Shown here: positions 7,884 through 16,311 of the stretch, piece after piece
Numbering within the stretch: the first letter of the stretch is position 1
How the letters are laid out: each line of letters starts with the position of its first letter
Assembly: GCF_014635325.1 (NCBI RefSeq)
Contig: NZ_BMCT01000002.1
Span: 434,001-498,000, forward strand
Length of the DNA: 64,000 bases
Origin: Azorhizobium oxalatiphilum
Lineage (GTDB): Bacteria; Pseudomonadota; Alphaproteobacteria; Rhizobiales; Xanthobacteraceae
Reading direction: 5' to 3'
Made by a program: the position numbers and the translations under genes
The notes under the pieces: generated by a model
Seen by the model: the letters and a program-made list of their open reading frames with translations, nothing else
Told to the model about the DNA's origin: nothing
The model's database searches: none

Positions 7884-8945
7884 ATGACCGACAGAGTTGA
7901 TGTGACACGCGACAGGAAGACCTCTTCTGGCGCCACCCGCCGCAAGGTGCTCGCCGGCCTCGCCGCCGGTCTCGCCCTTCTCGGCAGCGCCAGCCTGCCG
8001 GCGGCGGCCGCCGATCTCACCAAGGCGACGCTGCGCCTGAAGTGGCTGCCGCAGACCCAGTTCGCCGGCTTCTACGTCGCGGTGGCGAAGGGCTATTACA
8101 AGGACGAGGGCATTGATCTCACCATCAATCCCGGCGGCCCGAACCTCTTGGCGGAAAACCTCGTCGCCACCGGCGCCGACACCTTCGGCCTCTCGGGCGG
8201 CCTCGACAGCGTGTTCGCGGCGCGCGACAAGAACCTGCCCATCGTCTGCATCGGCGTCGCCCATCAGCTGACGCCCTTCGTCTTCGTCGCCCGCGCCGAC
8301 GGGCCGGTGAAGACCATCCAGGACTTCAAGGGCAAGACCGTCACCACCTGGTTCACGGGTGCCAATCACGTGCTCAACGCCATCCTCACCAAGAATGGCA
8401 TCGACCCGGCGCTGGTGACGATCCAGCCGCAGCAGGTGAGCGTGACCCCGTTCGTGGACGGGCAGGTGGATGTCATCACCGCCACCCGCTACAACGAGTT
8501 CTACACCATCAAGACCCGCATGGGCGAAGAGAAGCTGCGCACCTTCGTGGCCGAAGACAGCGGCATCACCTTCCCGCGCGACACGCTGATCGTCTCCGAG
8601 ACCACCGCCAAGGAGAAGCCCGACCTCGTGAAGGGCTTTTTGCGCGCCTCGATCAAGGGGTGGAAGGACGCCTTCGCCGATCCCAAGGGCGCCGTAGACA
8701 CGGTGATGGCGCTGGCCCCGACGCTGGACCGCGCCCATCAGGAGTTCCAGCTCGCCGAGGCCAAGAAGCTCATGGTGGCCGGCAAGGTGCCGGAGAAGGG
8801 CCTGTTCAACATCGACATGGACGCGGTGAAGATCACGCAGGATCTGTTCGTGAACGCCAAGGTCATCTCCAAGCCGGTTGATCTGGCCGCCACCTTCAAC
8901 AGCTCCTTCCTCGACGCCATCCCGCTGGCGGACCGCAAGCCGTGA
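7884..8945 (+). CDS. NMT1/TauA-type ABC substrate-binding protein
   Basis: 353 residues. The N-terminus has a Tat-like signal, TRRKVLAGLAAGLALLG ending near AAAADL at about residue 47, which would send the folded protein to the periplasm. The body matches the NMT1/THI5 family: LKWLPQTQFAGFYVAVAKGYYKDEGIDL-type strand order, then a hinge with VTTWFTGANH. The sequence LKWLPQTQFAGFY resembles binding proteins for thiamine precursors and other nitrogen heterocycles, so a ring nitrogen substrate is possible. It overlaps the permease gene by four bases. Confidence 0.92.
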   Translation: MTDRVDVTRDRKTSSGATRRKVLAGLAAGLALLGSASLPAAAADLTKATLRLKWLPQTQFAGFYVAVAKGYYKDEGIDLTINPGGPNLLAENLVATGADTFGLSGGLDSVFAARDKNLPIVCIGVAHQLTPFVFVARADGPVKTIQDFKGKTVTTWFTGANHVLNAILTKNGIDPALVTIQPQQVSVTPFVDGQVDVITATRYNEFYTIKTRMGEEKLRTFVAEDSGITFPRDTLIVSETTAKEKPDLVKGFLRASIKGWKDAFADPKGAVDTVMALAPTLDRAHQEFQLAEAKKLMVAGKVPEKGLFNIDMDAVKITQDLFVNAKVISKPVDLAATFNSSFLDAIPLADRKP

Positions 8946-9757
8946 GCGCTTCCACCCTCTCCCACCCGGCGTCCGCGCCGGGTGGGTCTTCCTCCCTGAA
9001 ACTCCTCCTGCCGCTGCTGCGCCTCCTGCGCGGGCTGGCCATCCTCGTGGCCGTGTTCGCGCTGTGGGAAGCCCTCGTCGTCGTCTTCGCCATCCGCCCC
9101 TATTATCTGCCCCGGCCGAGCGTCATCTTCGCCGCCCTCTGGCAGACCCCCGCCCCCTATGTGCAGGGCTTTCTGCGCACGCTGACGGAGACCCTCATCG
9201 GCTTTGCCTCCGGCGCTGCCTTCGGCATCGGCATCGGGCTGGTCTTCTTCCGCCTGCGCGCGCTGCGCGAGCTGGTGTTCCCGCTGTTCATCGTCTCGCA
9301 GACCATCCCGGTCATCGCCTTCGGCGCGCTGGTGGTGCTGTGGTTCGGCAACACGCTGTTCGCGAAAGCCGCCATCGCCTTCTACCTCACCTTCTTCCCG
9401 GTGACGGTGAACACCCTGCTCGGCCTTGAGAGCGTCGATCCCCGGCAGGAGGCGCTGCTGCGCTCGTTCGGCGCCTCGCCGCGCCAGCTCATGATGCGCC
9501 TGCAATTCCCCACCGCGCTGCCGCAGATCTTCGTGGCGCTGCGCCTTGCCTCCTCGCTGGCGCTGGTGGGCGCCATCGTCGGCGAGTGGTTCGGCGACAC
9601 GGTGGGCCTCGGCGTGCTGCTGCTGCAGGGCATGTATACGGAGAATGTGGTGAGCATCTGGGCGACCCTTTTGGTCTCCGCCTTCCTCGGCACCACCTTC
9701 TATGCGGTGGTGGCCGGTGCCGAGCGCCTGTTCGTCTTCTGGGGAGCCGAGCAATGA
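8942..9757 (+). CDS. ABC transporter permease, NitT/TauT type (first of pair)
   Basis: 271 residues starting at a GTG that overlaps the binding-protein stop (GTGA). About six hydrophobic segments are seen between residues 18 and 265, and the cytoplasmic EAA-type loop reads RSFGASPRQLMMRLQFPTALPQIF. It forms the membrane channel with the second permease and couples to the ATPase at 6115. Sequence between the two permeases is only moderately similar, which suggests a heterodimeric channel. Confidence 0.93.
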   Translation: MSASTLSHPASAPGGSSSLKLLLPLLRLLRGLAILVAVFALWEALVVVFAIRPYYLPRPSVIFAALWQTPAPYVQGFLRTLTETLIGFASGAAFGIGIGLVFFRLRALRELVFPLFIVSQTIPVIAFGALVVLWFGNTLFAKAAIAFYLTFFPVTVNTLLGLESVDPRQEALLRSFGASPRQLMMRLQFPTALPQIFVALRLASSLALVGAIVGEWFGDTVGLGVLLLQGMYTENVVSIWATLLVSAFLGTTFYAVVAGAERLFVFWGAEQ

Positions 9758-10536
9758 GCGGCAGCGCACCCGACACCGTCATCGCCGCCCCCCGCGCCAA
9801 CAGCCGCACCCTCCAGCGCGGCGTGCTGGGCATCGTGCTGTTCATTCTGGCGTGGGAGGGCATCGCCCGTGGCTTCCATCTGCCGGCCTATACGCTGCCG
9901 GCGGTGAGCGACATTCTCGCCAGCATCTGGACCAAGCGGCAGATCCTCCTCACCGCCGCCGGCTTCACCATCACCGAGGCGGTGGTGGGCTATGTGATCG
10001 GCGCCCTCATCGGCGTCGCGCTGGCGGTGGTCATCACGCTTGTTCCGATGACCCGCGCGGTGCTGCTGCCCGCCGCCACCGCCATCAACTCGGTGCCGGT
10101 GGTGGCCTATTCGCCGCTGATCCTGCTGTGGTTCGGCATCGGCATGCCGTCGAAATTCGTCATGGTGGCGCTGGCGGTGAGCTTCACCGTCTTCCTCTCC
10201 ACGCTGGCCGGCTTCGACCGCGTGGACCGCCGTTCCGTGGACCTGCTGCGCTCCTTCGGCGCCGGGCGTCTCGCCATTCTCTGGCGGCTACGCCTGCCCA
10301 CCGCCTTGCCGCTGATGGCGGCGGGGCTGCGGGTCTCCACCGTGCGCTCCATCATCGTCGCCATCGTCACCGAGATGCTGGGCGCCTATGGCGGGCTCGG
10401 CTGGGTGATCTATCAGGCGGTGTTGCAGATCGATTTCGTGCAGGTGTGGGGCGCCATCTTCGTGGCCTCCGCCGCCAGCCTCGCCTTCTTCGGCCTCATC
10501 GGCTTTGCCGAGCGGCGGATCATTTTCTGGAAATAG
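9754..10536 (+). CDS. ABC transporter permease, NitT/TauT type (second of pair)
   Basis: 260 residues, start overlapping the previous stop as ATGA. Hydrophobic segments and the EAA loop RSFGAGRLAILWRLRLPTALPLM are typical for the TauC/SsuC family. Two adjacent permease genes with one ATPase gene indicate a heterodimeric inner-membrane importer. The next gene, a flavin monooxygenase, begins four bases after this stop, so import and oxidation appear to be produced from a single message. Confidence 0.93.
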   Translation: MSGSAPDTVIAAPRANSRTLQRGVLGIVLFILAWEGIARGFHLPAYTLPAVSDILASIWTKRQILLTAAGFTITEAVVGYVIGALIGVALAVVITLVPMTRAVLLPAATAINSVPVVAYSPLILLWFGIGMPSKFVMVALAVSFTVFLSTLAGFDRVDRRSVDLLRSFGAGRLAILWRLRLPTALPLMAAGLRVSTVRSIIVAIVTEMLGAYGGLGWVIYQAVLQIDFVQVWGAIFVASAASLAFFGLIGFAERRIIFWK

Positions 10537-10540
10537 AGCC

Positions 10541-11848
10541 ATGACACGGCAGATGCATCTCGGCCTGTTCCTCCTCGGCACGGGCAGCCACATTGCGGGC
10601 TGGCGCATGGACGGCGCCATCGACAGCTTTCAGGACATCCATGCGGTCTGCGAAGTCGCCCGCATCGCCGAGCGCGGCAAATTCGACTTCATCTTCATGG
10701 GCGACAATCTCAATGCCGATCCCGGCGCCCATCCCTCCTACACCGCCCGCCTCGAACCCCTGACCCTGCTCTCGGCGGTAGCCATGGCGACCAGCCATAT
10801 CGGCCTCGCCGCCACCGTCTCCACCACCTACTCGGACCCGTTCACGGTCGCCCGCGCCTTCGCCTCGCTGGATCACATCAGCAAGGGCCGCGCGGCGTGG
10901 AATGCCGTCACCACCGCCGCGCCTGCCGCCGCCGCCAATTTCGGCACGCTGCATCCCGACCATGCCAAGCGCTACGAGATCGCGGGCGAGTTCCTCGATG
11001 TGGTGAAGGGCCTGTGGGACTGCTGGGCGGACGATGCCTTCCCGAAGGATCGCGCCAGCGGCCTCTATATCGACCCGGCCAAGGTGAAGCCGCTCGACCA
11101 TGACGGCACCCATTTCAAGGTGAAGGGGCCGGTGAACATCGGCCGTGCGCCGCAGGGCCATCCCATCATCTCGCAGGCGGGCGGCTCCGAGCCCGGCCAG
11201 CAGCTCGCCGCCCGCACCGCCGACGTGGTGTTCGCCGTGGTGCAGGACATCGACGAGGCCCGCACCGGCTACAAGGCCCTGAAGGACCGCCTGCCCGCCC
11301 TTGGCCGCAAGCCCGAGGACGTGTGCGTGCTGCCGGGCGTGATGCCGGTGGTGGGCCGCACCGACAAGGAGGCGCGCGAAAAGCTCGCCGCGCTCATGGC
11401 GCATGTGAATTCCAGCAATGCGCTGGGCATGCTGTCCGAGCGCTTCGGCGTGGACATGAGCGGCTACGACCTCGACGGCCCCATCCCCGAGATGCCCAAG
11501 GCCGACACCTATCACTCCTTCACCGGCGTGATGCTGGCGAAGGCCAAGCGCGAGGGCATGACGCTCCGCGATCTCTACAATCTGGTGGCCGCCGCGCGCG
11601 GACACTGGGTGCTGTGCGGATCCGCCGAGAGCGTCGCCGATACGTTGCAGGACTGGTTCGAGACCGGGGCGGCGGACGGCTTCAACATCATGCCCGCCTA
11701 CCTGCCGGACGGACTGACCGACTTCGTGGATCTGGTGGTGCCCATCCTCCAGCAGCGCGGCCTCTACCGGCAGGATTACGCGGGCACGACCCTGCGCGAA
11801 AACCTCGGGCTGGCGCGCCCCGCCAACCCGAACTTTTCAGCGGGCTGA
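10541..11848 (+). CDS. LLM-class flavin-dependent monooxygenase, NtaA/SnaA/DszA family
   Basis: 435 residues, the family length. Blocks include MHLGLFLLGTGSHIAGWR at the N-terminus, FIFMGDNL, SKGRAAWNAVTT and HPIISQAGGSEPGQQLAA, all typical of the nitrilotriacetate, pristinamycin and dibenzothiophene sulfone monooxygenases. These cytoplasmic enzymes use FMNH2 supplied by a separate reductase and O2 to cleave C-N or C-S bonds or open rings; no reductase gene is in the window. It ends the rightward importer operon, so its substrate is probably what that importer brings in. It converges on the VOC gene with a nine-base gap. Confidence 0.92.
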   Translation: MTRQMHLGLFLLGTGSHIAGWRMDGAIDSFQDIHAVCEVARIAERGKFDFIFMGDNLNADPGAHPSYTARLEPLTLLSAVAMATSHIGLAATVSTTYSDPFTVARAFASLDHISKGRAAWNAVTTAAPAAAANFGTLHPDHAKRYEIAGEFLDVVKGLWDCWADDAFPKDRASGLYIDPAKVKPLDHDGTHFKVKGPVNIGRAPQGHPIISQAGGSEPGQQLAARTADVVFAVVQDIDEARTGYKALKDRLPALGRKPEDVCVLPGVMPVVGRTDKEAREKLAALMAHVNSSNALGMLSERFGVDMSGYDLDGPIPEMPKADTYHSFTGVMLAKAKREGMTLRDLYNLVAAARGHWVLCGSAESVADTLQDWFETGAADGFNIMPAYLPDGLTDFVDLVVPILQQRGLYRQDYAGTTLRENLGLARPANPNFSAG

Positions 11849-11857
11849 GCCCCGGCC

Positions 11858-12658
11858 TCAGGCCGCCGTCGCATCCCCGCAGCCGGTGGCGCCGGCGGGC
11901 GGGGCCACCACGGCGAACATGGCGCCCTGCGGGTCCATGGCCTGCACGATGAAGGCGCCGCCCGGCACCTCCATGGGTCCGTTCAGGATCTTGCCGCCGC
12001 AGTCCTTGATGACGGCGATGGCCGCATCGATGGAAGGCACCTTGGCGTAATAGAGCCAGAAGGGCGCGGGCATCTCCGGCGGGCGGTTGAACATGCCGCC
12101 GATGGACTGGCCGTCATGGTCGAACAACTGGTAGATGCCCATGGGGCCCATATCCACCGGCTCGCCCTTGGTCCAGCCGAACAGCGCCGCATAGAAGGGG
12201 AACACCGCCTCCCAGTCGGTGGCCGCCAGCTCGTGCCAGCCGACGGCACCCATGGTGCCGCGCGGCGTCACCGGCGGGGAGAGGCCCTCGATCCAGTGGA
12301 ACAGGGCCAACATGGCGCCCTGCGGGTCGGCGATCACCGCGAAGCGGCCCACGCCCGGTACATCGGCCGGCTGCGCAAAGACCGCCCCGCCCAGCTCCGA
12401 CGCCTTCTTCACCGTGGCGTCCACATCGTCCACCTCGACGAAACCGGCCCAGTGCGGCGGCACGCCGGCCTGCGCCTGCTCGGGCATCAGCGGCATGACG
12501 CCGCCCATGTCGGAGCCCTCGGCGGCGAGCACGATGTAGGAGAAATCCGGCATCGCCACGACCCGGCTGCTCCAGCTGAGCAGGCCCTCATAGAAGGCGC
12601 GGGCGGCGTCCGTGTCGGTGGTGGCGAGCTGGTACCAGGCAAACCGTCCGTGGGGCAT
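11858..12658 (-). CDS. two-domain VOC (glyoxalase/bleomycin-resistance) protein
   Basis: 266 residues made of two vicinal-oxygen-chelate modules, about 4-125 and 135-255. Each begins with an ATTDTDAARAFY-like or ATDWEAVFPFY-like strand-helix and ends with DPQGAMLAL or DPQGAMFAV. Such paired proteins resemble the CFP-30/32-like family of unknown function and some hydroxylase or lyase enzymes. Metal ligands are not obvious, so catalytic activity is uncertain. The gene stands alone between two convergent or head-to-tail operons. Confidence 0.85.
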   Translation of the reverse strand: MPHGRFAWYQLATTDTDAARAFYEGLLSWSSRVVAMPDFSYIVLAAEGSDMGGVMPLMPEQAQAGVPPHWAGFVEVDDVDATVKKASELGGAVFAQPADVPGVGRFAVIADPQGAMLALFHWIEGLSPPVTPRGTMGAVGWHELAATDWEAVFPFYAALFGWTKGEPVDMGPMGIYQLFDHDGQSIGGMFNRPPEMPAPFWLYYAKVPSIDAAIAVIKDCGGKILNGPMEVPGGAFIVQAMDPQGAMFAVVAPPAGATGCGDATAA

Positions 12659-12765
12659 GGGCTTCCTCCTCTGCTGACGCGCGCTTTTTCCCGCAGTCTC
12701 TCACAGGACGCGCGCCGCAGCCCCATTCCGACACGGTTCCATGGAGTTTTTGCGAAAGTCTCCCC

Positions 12766-13566
12766 TCAGGCGTGCTCCGGCGTGGCGGACGGGCCCCCGA
12801 AGCGCCTGTGCAGCCACAGCAGCAGCCCGTTGGCGGCGAGCGCGAACAGCACGATCACGAGGATCATGCCCGTGGTCATGGGCACGTTGTGCAAATTGAT
12901 GCCGTTGACGATGAGAAAACCCAGCCCCCGCTGGGAGGCGAACATCTCGCCGATGAGCACCCCGAGGAAGGTGAGCGAGAAGCCGATGCGCAGGCCGGTG
13001 AGGATTTCCGGCAGCACGGCGGGCACCAGCACCTCCAGCGCCGTCTGGCGGCGGGTGAGGCGCATGGCGCGGGCGGCGCGCAGCAGCACCGGGCTGATGG
13101 TCTTCACCGCCCCCATGGTGAACAGGATGATGGGGATGATGCCGTGGATCACCCCGAACGCCACCTTGGCCGACATGCCCAGCCCGAAGATCAGCAGGAT
13201 CATGGGATAGAGCGTCACCTTCGGGATGGCGTAGAGACCGGCGAGGATGGGTTCGGCCACGTCGCCCGCAAAGCGCCGCTCGCCCAGCACGAGGCCGATG
13301 ACGATGCCCCCCACCGCCCCGATCAGCAGCGCCCAGCCGAAGGCGGCGAGCGTGGCGGCGAAATGCCCCCAGAACACCGGCCCGCGCAGGAATCCGGCGA
13401 GGAAGGTGAGCGTCTTGACCGGCGAGGCCAGCGCCGCCTCGCCCACATAGAGATGCATGCCCTGCCAGGCGAGAAGCGCCAGCACGAGCAGGATCAGCCC
13501 ATCCCAGCTGCCGCTTCGGCGGCGGGCGGGCGTGGTGCGGGCGGGAACGTCTGCGGTTGCGCTCAT
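12766..13566 (-). CDS. ABC transporter permease, NitT/TauT type, distal gene of the second importer
   Basis: 266 residues with about six membrane segments, starting near LILLVLALLAWQGM, and the loop RAARAMRLTRRQTALEVLVPAVLPEI that contacts the ATPase. It overlaps the preceding permease gene by four bases, the last gene in the leftward CoA-transferase/importer operon. Downstream is only a short gap before the VOC gene on the same strand, so read-through into that gene is possible. Confidence 0.92.
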   Translation of the reverse strand: MSATADVPARTTPARRRSGSWDGLILLVLALLAWQGMHLYVGEAALASPVKTLTFLAGFLRGPVFWGHFAATLAAFGWALLIGAVGGIVIGLVLGERRFAGDVAEPILAGLYAIPKVTLYPMILLIFGLGMSAKVAFGVIHGIIPIILFTMGAVKTISPVLLRAARAMRLTRRQTALEVLVPAVLPEILTGLRIGFSLTFLGVLIGEMFASQRGLGFLIVNGINLHNVPMTTGMILVIVLFALAANGLLLWLHRRFGGPSATPEHA

Positions 13567-14330
13567 GCCCGTGCCCTGCGCTTGGCCAGCCGCGTCTCAT
13601 AGGCGTGCAGGCTCATGTTGATCACCGTGACCACCACCAGAACCAGCAGCATCAGCGCGTACATGGTGTTGTTGTCGAAGCCCTCATAGGCATAGGCGAT
13701 GGCATGGCCGATGCCGCTGCTGGCCATGATGAACTCGCCCGCGATGACGCCGATGAAGGTGTAGGCGAGCGCGAGGCGCATGCCCGTGAACAGATAGGGC
13801 GCGGCGCTCGGCAGCACGATCTGCCGCACCGTCTCCACCCGGCTCAGGCGATGGGCGCGGGCCACCCGCAGCAGCACGCGCGGAATGCGGTCGAGCCCGG
13901 CCATGGTGGACATCATCATGGCGGGCGCGGCGAAGGCCATGCCCAGCACCACGAGGGGAAAGGCATTGAGGCCGAAGATGGCCACCAGCAGCGGATAAAA
14001 GATGAAGAAGGGCACCGAATAATAGGAGGCCAGCAGCGGATCGAGCGCGCGCCGCACGCGCGGCAGCGCATGCACCAGAACGCCCAGCCCGAAGCCCAGC
14101 GCGATGGAGAGCACCAGCGCCGCGCCGATGGTGCCGGCGGTGAAGGCCATATCGTGCGCGATCTGCCCCGAGGCGAGGAGGCCGAAGAGGTCCGCTGCCA
14201 TGCGGCTCGGCGGCAGCAGGGTGAGCGGATTGATGACACCGGACCGGCACAGCGCCTCCACCAGCAGCACGGCGCCGCCGATCACGCCGAGACGGGCCAG
14301 AGTGAGGGCGTGTTCGCGCTTCAGCTTCAT
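13563..14330 (-). CDS. ABC transporter permease, NitT/TauT type
   Basis: 255 residues from ATG 14330, chosen because it gives the family N-terminus (MKLKREHALTLARLGVIGG) and overlaps the ATPase stop by four bases. Six hydrophobic segments and an EAA-type loop RVARAHRLSRVETVRQIVLPSAAPYL are present. With the neighbouring permease it makes the channel of the second NMT1-type importer. Translational coupling to its neighbours on both sides is clear. Confidence 0.92.
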   Translation of the reverse strand: MKLKREHALTLARLGVIGGAVLLVEALCRSGVINPLTLLPPSRMAADLFGLLASGQIAHDMAFTAGTIGAALVLSIALGFGLGVLVHALPRVRRALDPLLASYYSVPFFIFYPLLVAIFGLNAFPLVVLGMAFAAPAMMMSTMAGLDRIPRVLLRVARAHRLSRVETVRQIVLPSAAPYLFTGMRLALAYTFIGVIAGEFIMASSGIGHAIAYAYEGFDNNTMYALMLLVLVVVTVINMSLHAYETRLAKRRARA

Positions 14331-15184
14331 CGCCCGCCCCCCGGCCCTTGCGCCCCCATGGCGCGCAGGGATTCCGCGCGCAGACGCGACCACAGCCGCG
14401 CGGTGATCTCGCCGAAGCGCGGATCGGAGACGATGCTGCTGTCCCGCTCGCGCGGCCAGCCGGTCTCCACCATATCGATGAAGCGCCCCGGCCGCGCCGA
14501 CATCACCCCCACCCGGTCGGACAGCATGGCCGCCTCGTCCAGTGCGTGGGTGATCAGCAGGATGGTGGCGCCCGTCTCCCGCCACAGCCGCAGCAGTTCG
14601 TCGCCCATCAGCAGACGCGTCTGCTGGTCCAGCGCGCCGAAGGGCTCATCCAGCAGGATCAGGCTCGGCCGCGTCACCAATGTGCGGGCGATGCACACCC
14701 GCTGGCGCATGCCGCCCGACAGCTGGGCGGGATAGGCGCCGGCAAAGTCGGCCAGCCCCATGAAGCGCAACGCATGGTCCACCCGCCGTTGGCTCTCATC
14801 CGCCGGAACCGTGCTGTGCTTCAGGCCGAAGGCCACATTGTCCCGCACGGTGAGCCACGGGAAGGAGGCATCCTCCTGAAACACGATGCCCACCCCCTCC
14901 GGCACCACCCCATCCACCGCCTGCCCGTTGAAGGTCACGGTGCCGGAGGTGGGCCGGCCGAGGCCGGAGAGCACGTCCAGCAGCGTGGACTTGCCGCAGC
15001 CGGACGGCCCCACCACGGAGAAGAACTCGCCGGGGTTGAGGTCGAGGTCGGTGGGGGCGAGCGCCTCCACCGGCTTCACGCCCGGATAGACGCGGGTGAC
15101 GGCGCGCAGGCTCACCACGGGCGGCGGCCCTACCGCCTCGGCCAAGGTGTCATCCATGCGCGCACGCTGCACGAGAGCCGTCAT
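14327..15184 (-). CDS. ABC transporter ATPase, NitT/TauT type
   Basis: 285 residues with Walker A GPSGCGKST (59-67), Q-loop FQEDASFPW, signature LSGGMRQR, Walker B LILLDEP and H-loop LITHALDE. It belongs to the TauB/SsuB branch. It starts 10 bases after the binding-protein stop and overlaps the first permease gene, so the four importer genes form one unit. An upstream CoA-transferase gene suggests the transported compound is a carboxylic acid that is next turned into a thioester. Confidence 0.93.
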   Translation of the reverse strand: MTALVQRARMDDTLAEAVGPPPVVSLRAVTRVYPGVKPVEALAPTDLDLNPGEFFSVVGPSGCGKSTLLDVLSGLGRPTSGTVTFNGQAVDGVVPEGVGIVFQEDASFPWLTVRDNVAFGLKHSTVPADESQRRVDHALRFMGLADFAGAYPAQLSGGMRQRVCIARTLVTRPSLILLDEPFGALDQQTRLLMGDELLRLWRETGATILLITHALDEAAMLSDRVGVMSARPGRFIDMVETGWPRERDSSIVSDPRFGEITARLWSRLRAESLRAMGAQGPGGGR

Positions 15185-15194
15185 GTCGCGCCCC

Positions 15195-16211
15195 TCACCG
15201 CTGCGCCGGGGCGGGCGCGGGCAGGAAGCTTTCGTCCGCCATGGCCTTCCAGTCCACCTTGCCCTTCAGGCGGCCCACCAGCTCCATGCCGCCGGCCATG
15301 CGGTCGAGATTGGGATAGATCAGCCGGCCGTCGCCGAAATAATTCATGGCGACGAGATTGCGGAACACCTCGCGATAGAGCTTGGGATCGCCGTTATAAG
15401 CCTTGGCGACGATGTCGGCCGCCTCGTCCGGATTGGCCTTGATGAAGTCCACCCCCTCCTTGCGCGCGGCCACGATGGCCTTGAGCTTGTCGGCGCCGGA
15501 CGTGGCGAAATCGGTGGTGGTCACGCCCACCGTCTGGGTGATGTTCACATCCGTGCAGTCCTTCGCCTGGAAGGCCAGCTTCACCTTGGTCTTGTTCTGC
15601 GACCAAAGCGGCTCGTTGGTGAATGCCGCATCGACAGCCCCATTCAGCACGGCCGAGAGATTGGCGCCGATGTCGCCCGCCGCGATAGTCTGCACCGCCT
15701 TCGGGTCAAGACCGGCCTTCTGCAGGCACATGAGCAGGATCATGTTGCTGACCGAGCCCGCCGACGTGTAGGCGATCTTCTTGCCCTTCACGTCCGCGAG
15801 CCCTGCGATGGGCGTATCGGGCTTGGCGACCCAGGTGATATCACCCACGCTCTCCACGCCGCCCGAGATGATCTTGATGGGCTGGCCCGCCTGAATGGCC
15901 AGCACGGCGGCGGGCAGCGCCACTTCGCCGAAGGGCAGATCGCCGGCCAGCATGTTGCGCACCGAGGTGCCGCCGCCGGCCGAGGTGAGGAAGCCGGTGA
16001 TGTCCACCCCGTGCTTCTTGAAGAAGCCCTTCTCCAGCGCCACCGCATAGGGCGCGCCGTAGAAAGCCGAGCCCCAGTGGGTGACGGTGATGGTCTCGGC
16101 GCTCGCCGGCACTGTGATGCCGACCGCCAGCAGGGCGGCTGCCCCCACGCCGCGCGCGGCGCGGAACTGGCTGAGACAGGCGATGGTGGCACGGAATGCG
16201 TGTCCGATCAT
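15195..16211 (-). CDS. NMT1/TauA-type ABC substrate-binding protein
   Basis: 338 residues. An N-terminal export signal with hydrophobic core VGAAALLAVGITV is cleaved probably after PASAE at about residue 38. The mature part has the periplasmic-binding fold of the NMT1 family: GSAFYGAPYAVALEKGFFKKHGVDI and later TNEPLWSQN. AAGGGTS at about 63 is a likely ligand loop. The start has AAGGGG about 8 bases upstream. Its substrate is not readable, but the operon context (CoA-transferase first) points to a carboxylate. Confidence 0.92.
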   Translation of the reverse strand: MIGHAFRATIACLSQFRAARGVGAAALLAVGITVPASAETITVTHWGSAFYGAPYAVALEKGFFKKHGVDITGFLTSAGGGTSVRNMLAGDLPFGEVALPAAVLAIQAGQPIKIISGGVESVGDITWVAKPDTPIAGLADVKGKKIAYTSAGSVSNMILLMCLQKAGLDPKAVQTIAAGDIGANLSAVLNGAVDAAFTNEPLWSQNKTKVKLAFQAKDCTDVNITQTVGVTTTDFATSGADKLKAIVAARKEGVDFIKANPDEAADIVAKAYNGDPKLYREVFRNLVAMNYFGDGRLIYPNLDRMAGGMELVGRLKGKVDWKAMADESFLPAPAPAQR

Positions 16212-16311
16212 TGGCGTTTCCCCTTGATATTATTGATGGGCACGGGCCGCCTGCGGCTGTTACCGTCAGGCTGACCCGGAACGCGGTACCCGAAAGGCTC
16301 TCCCTCAAAAA

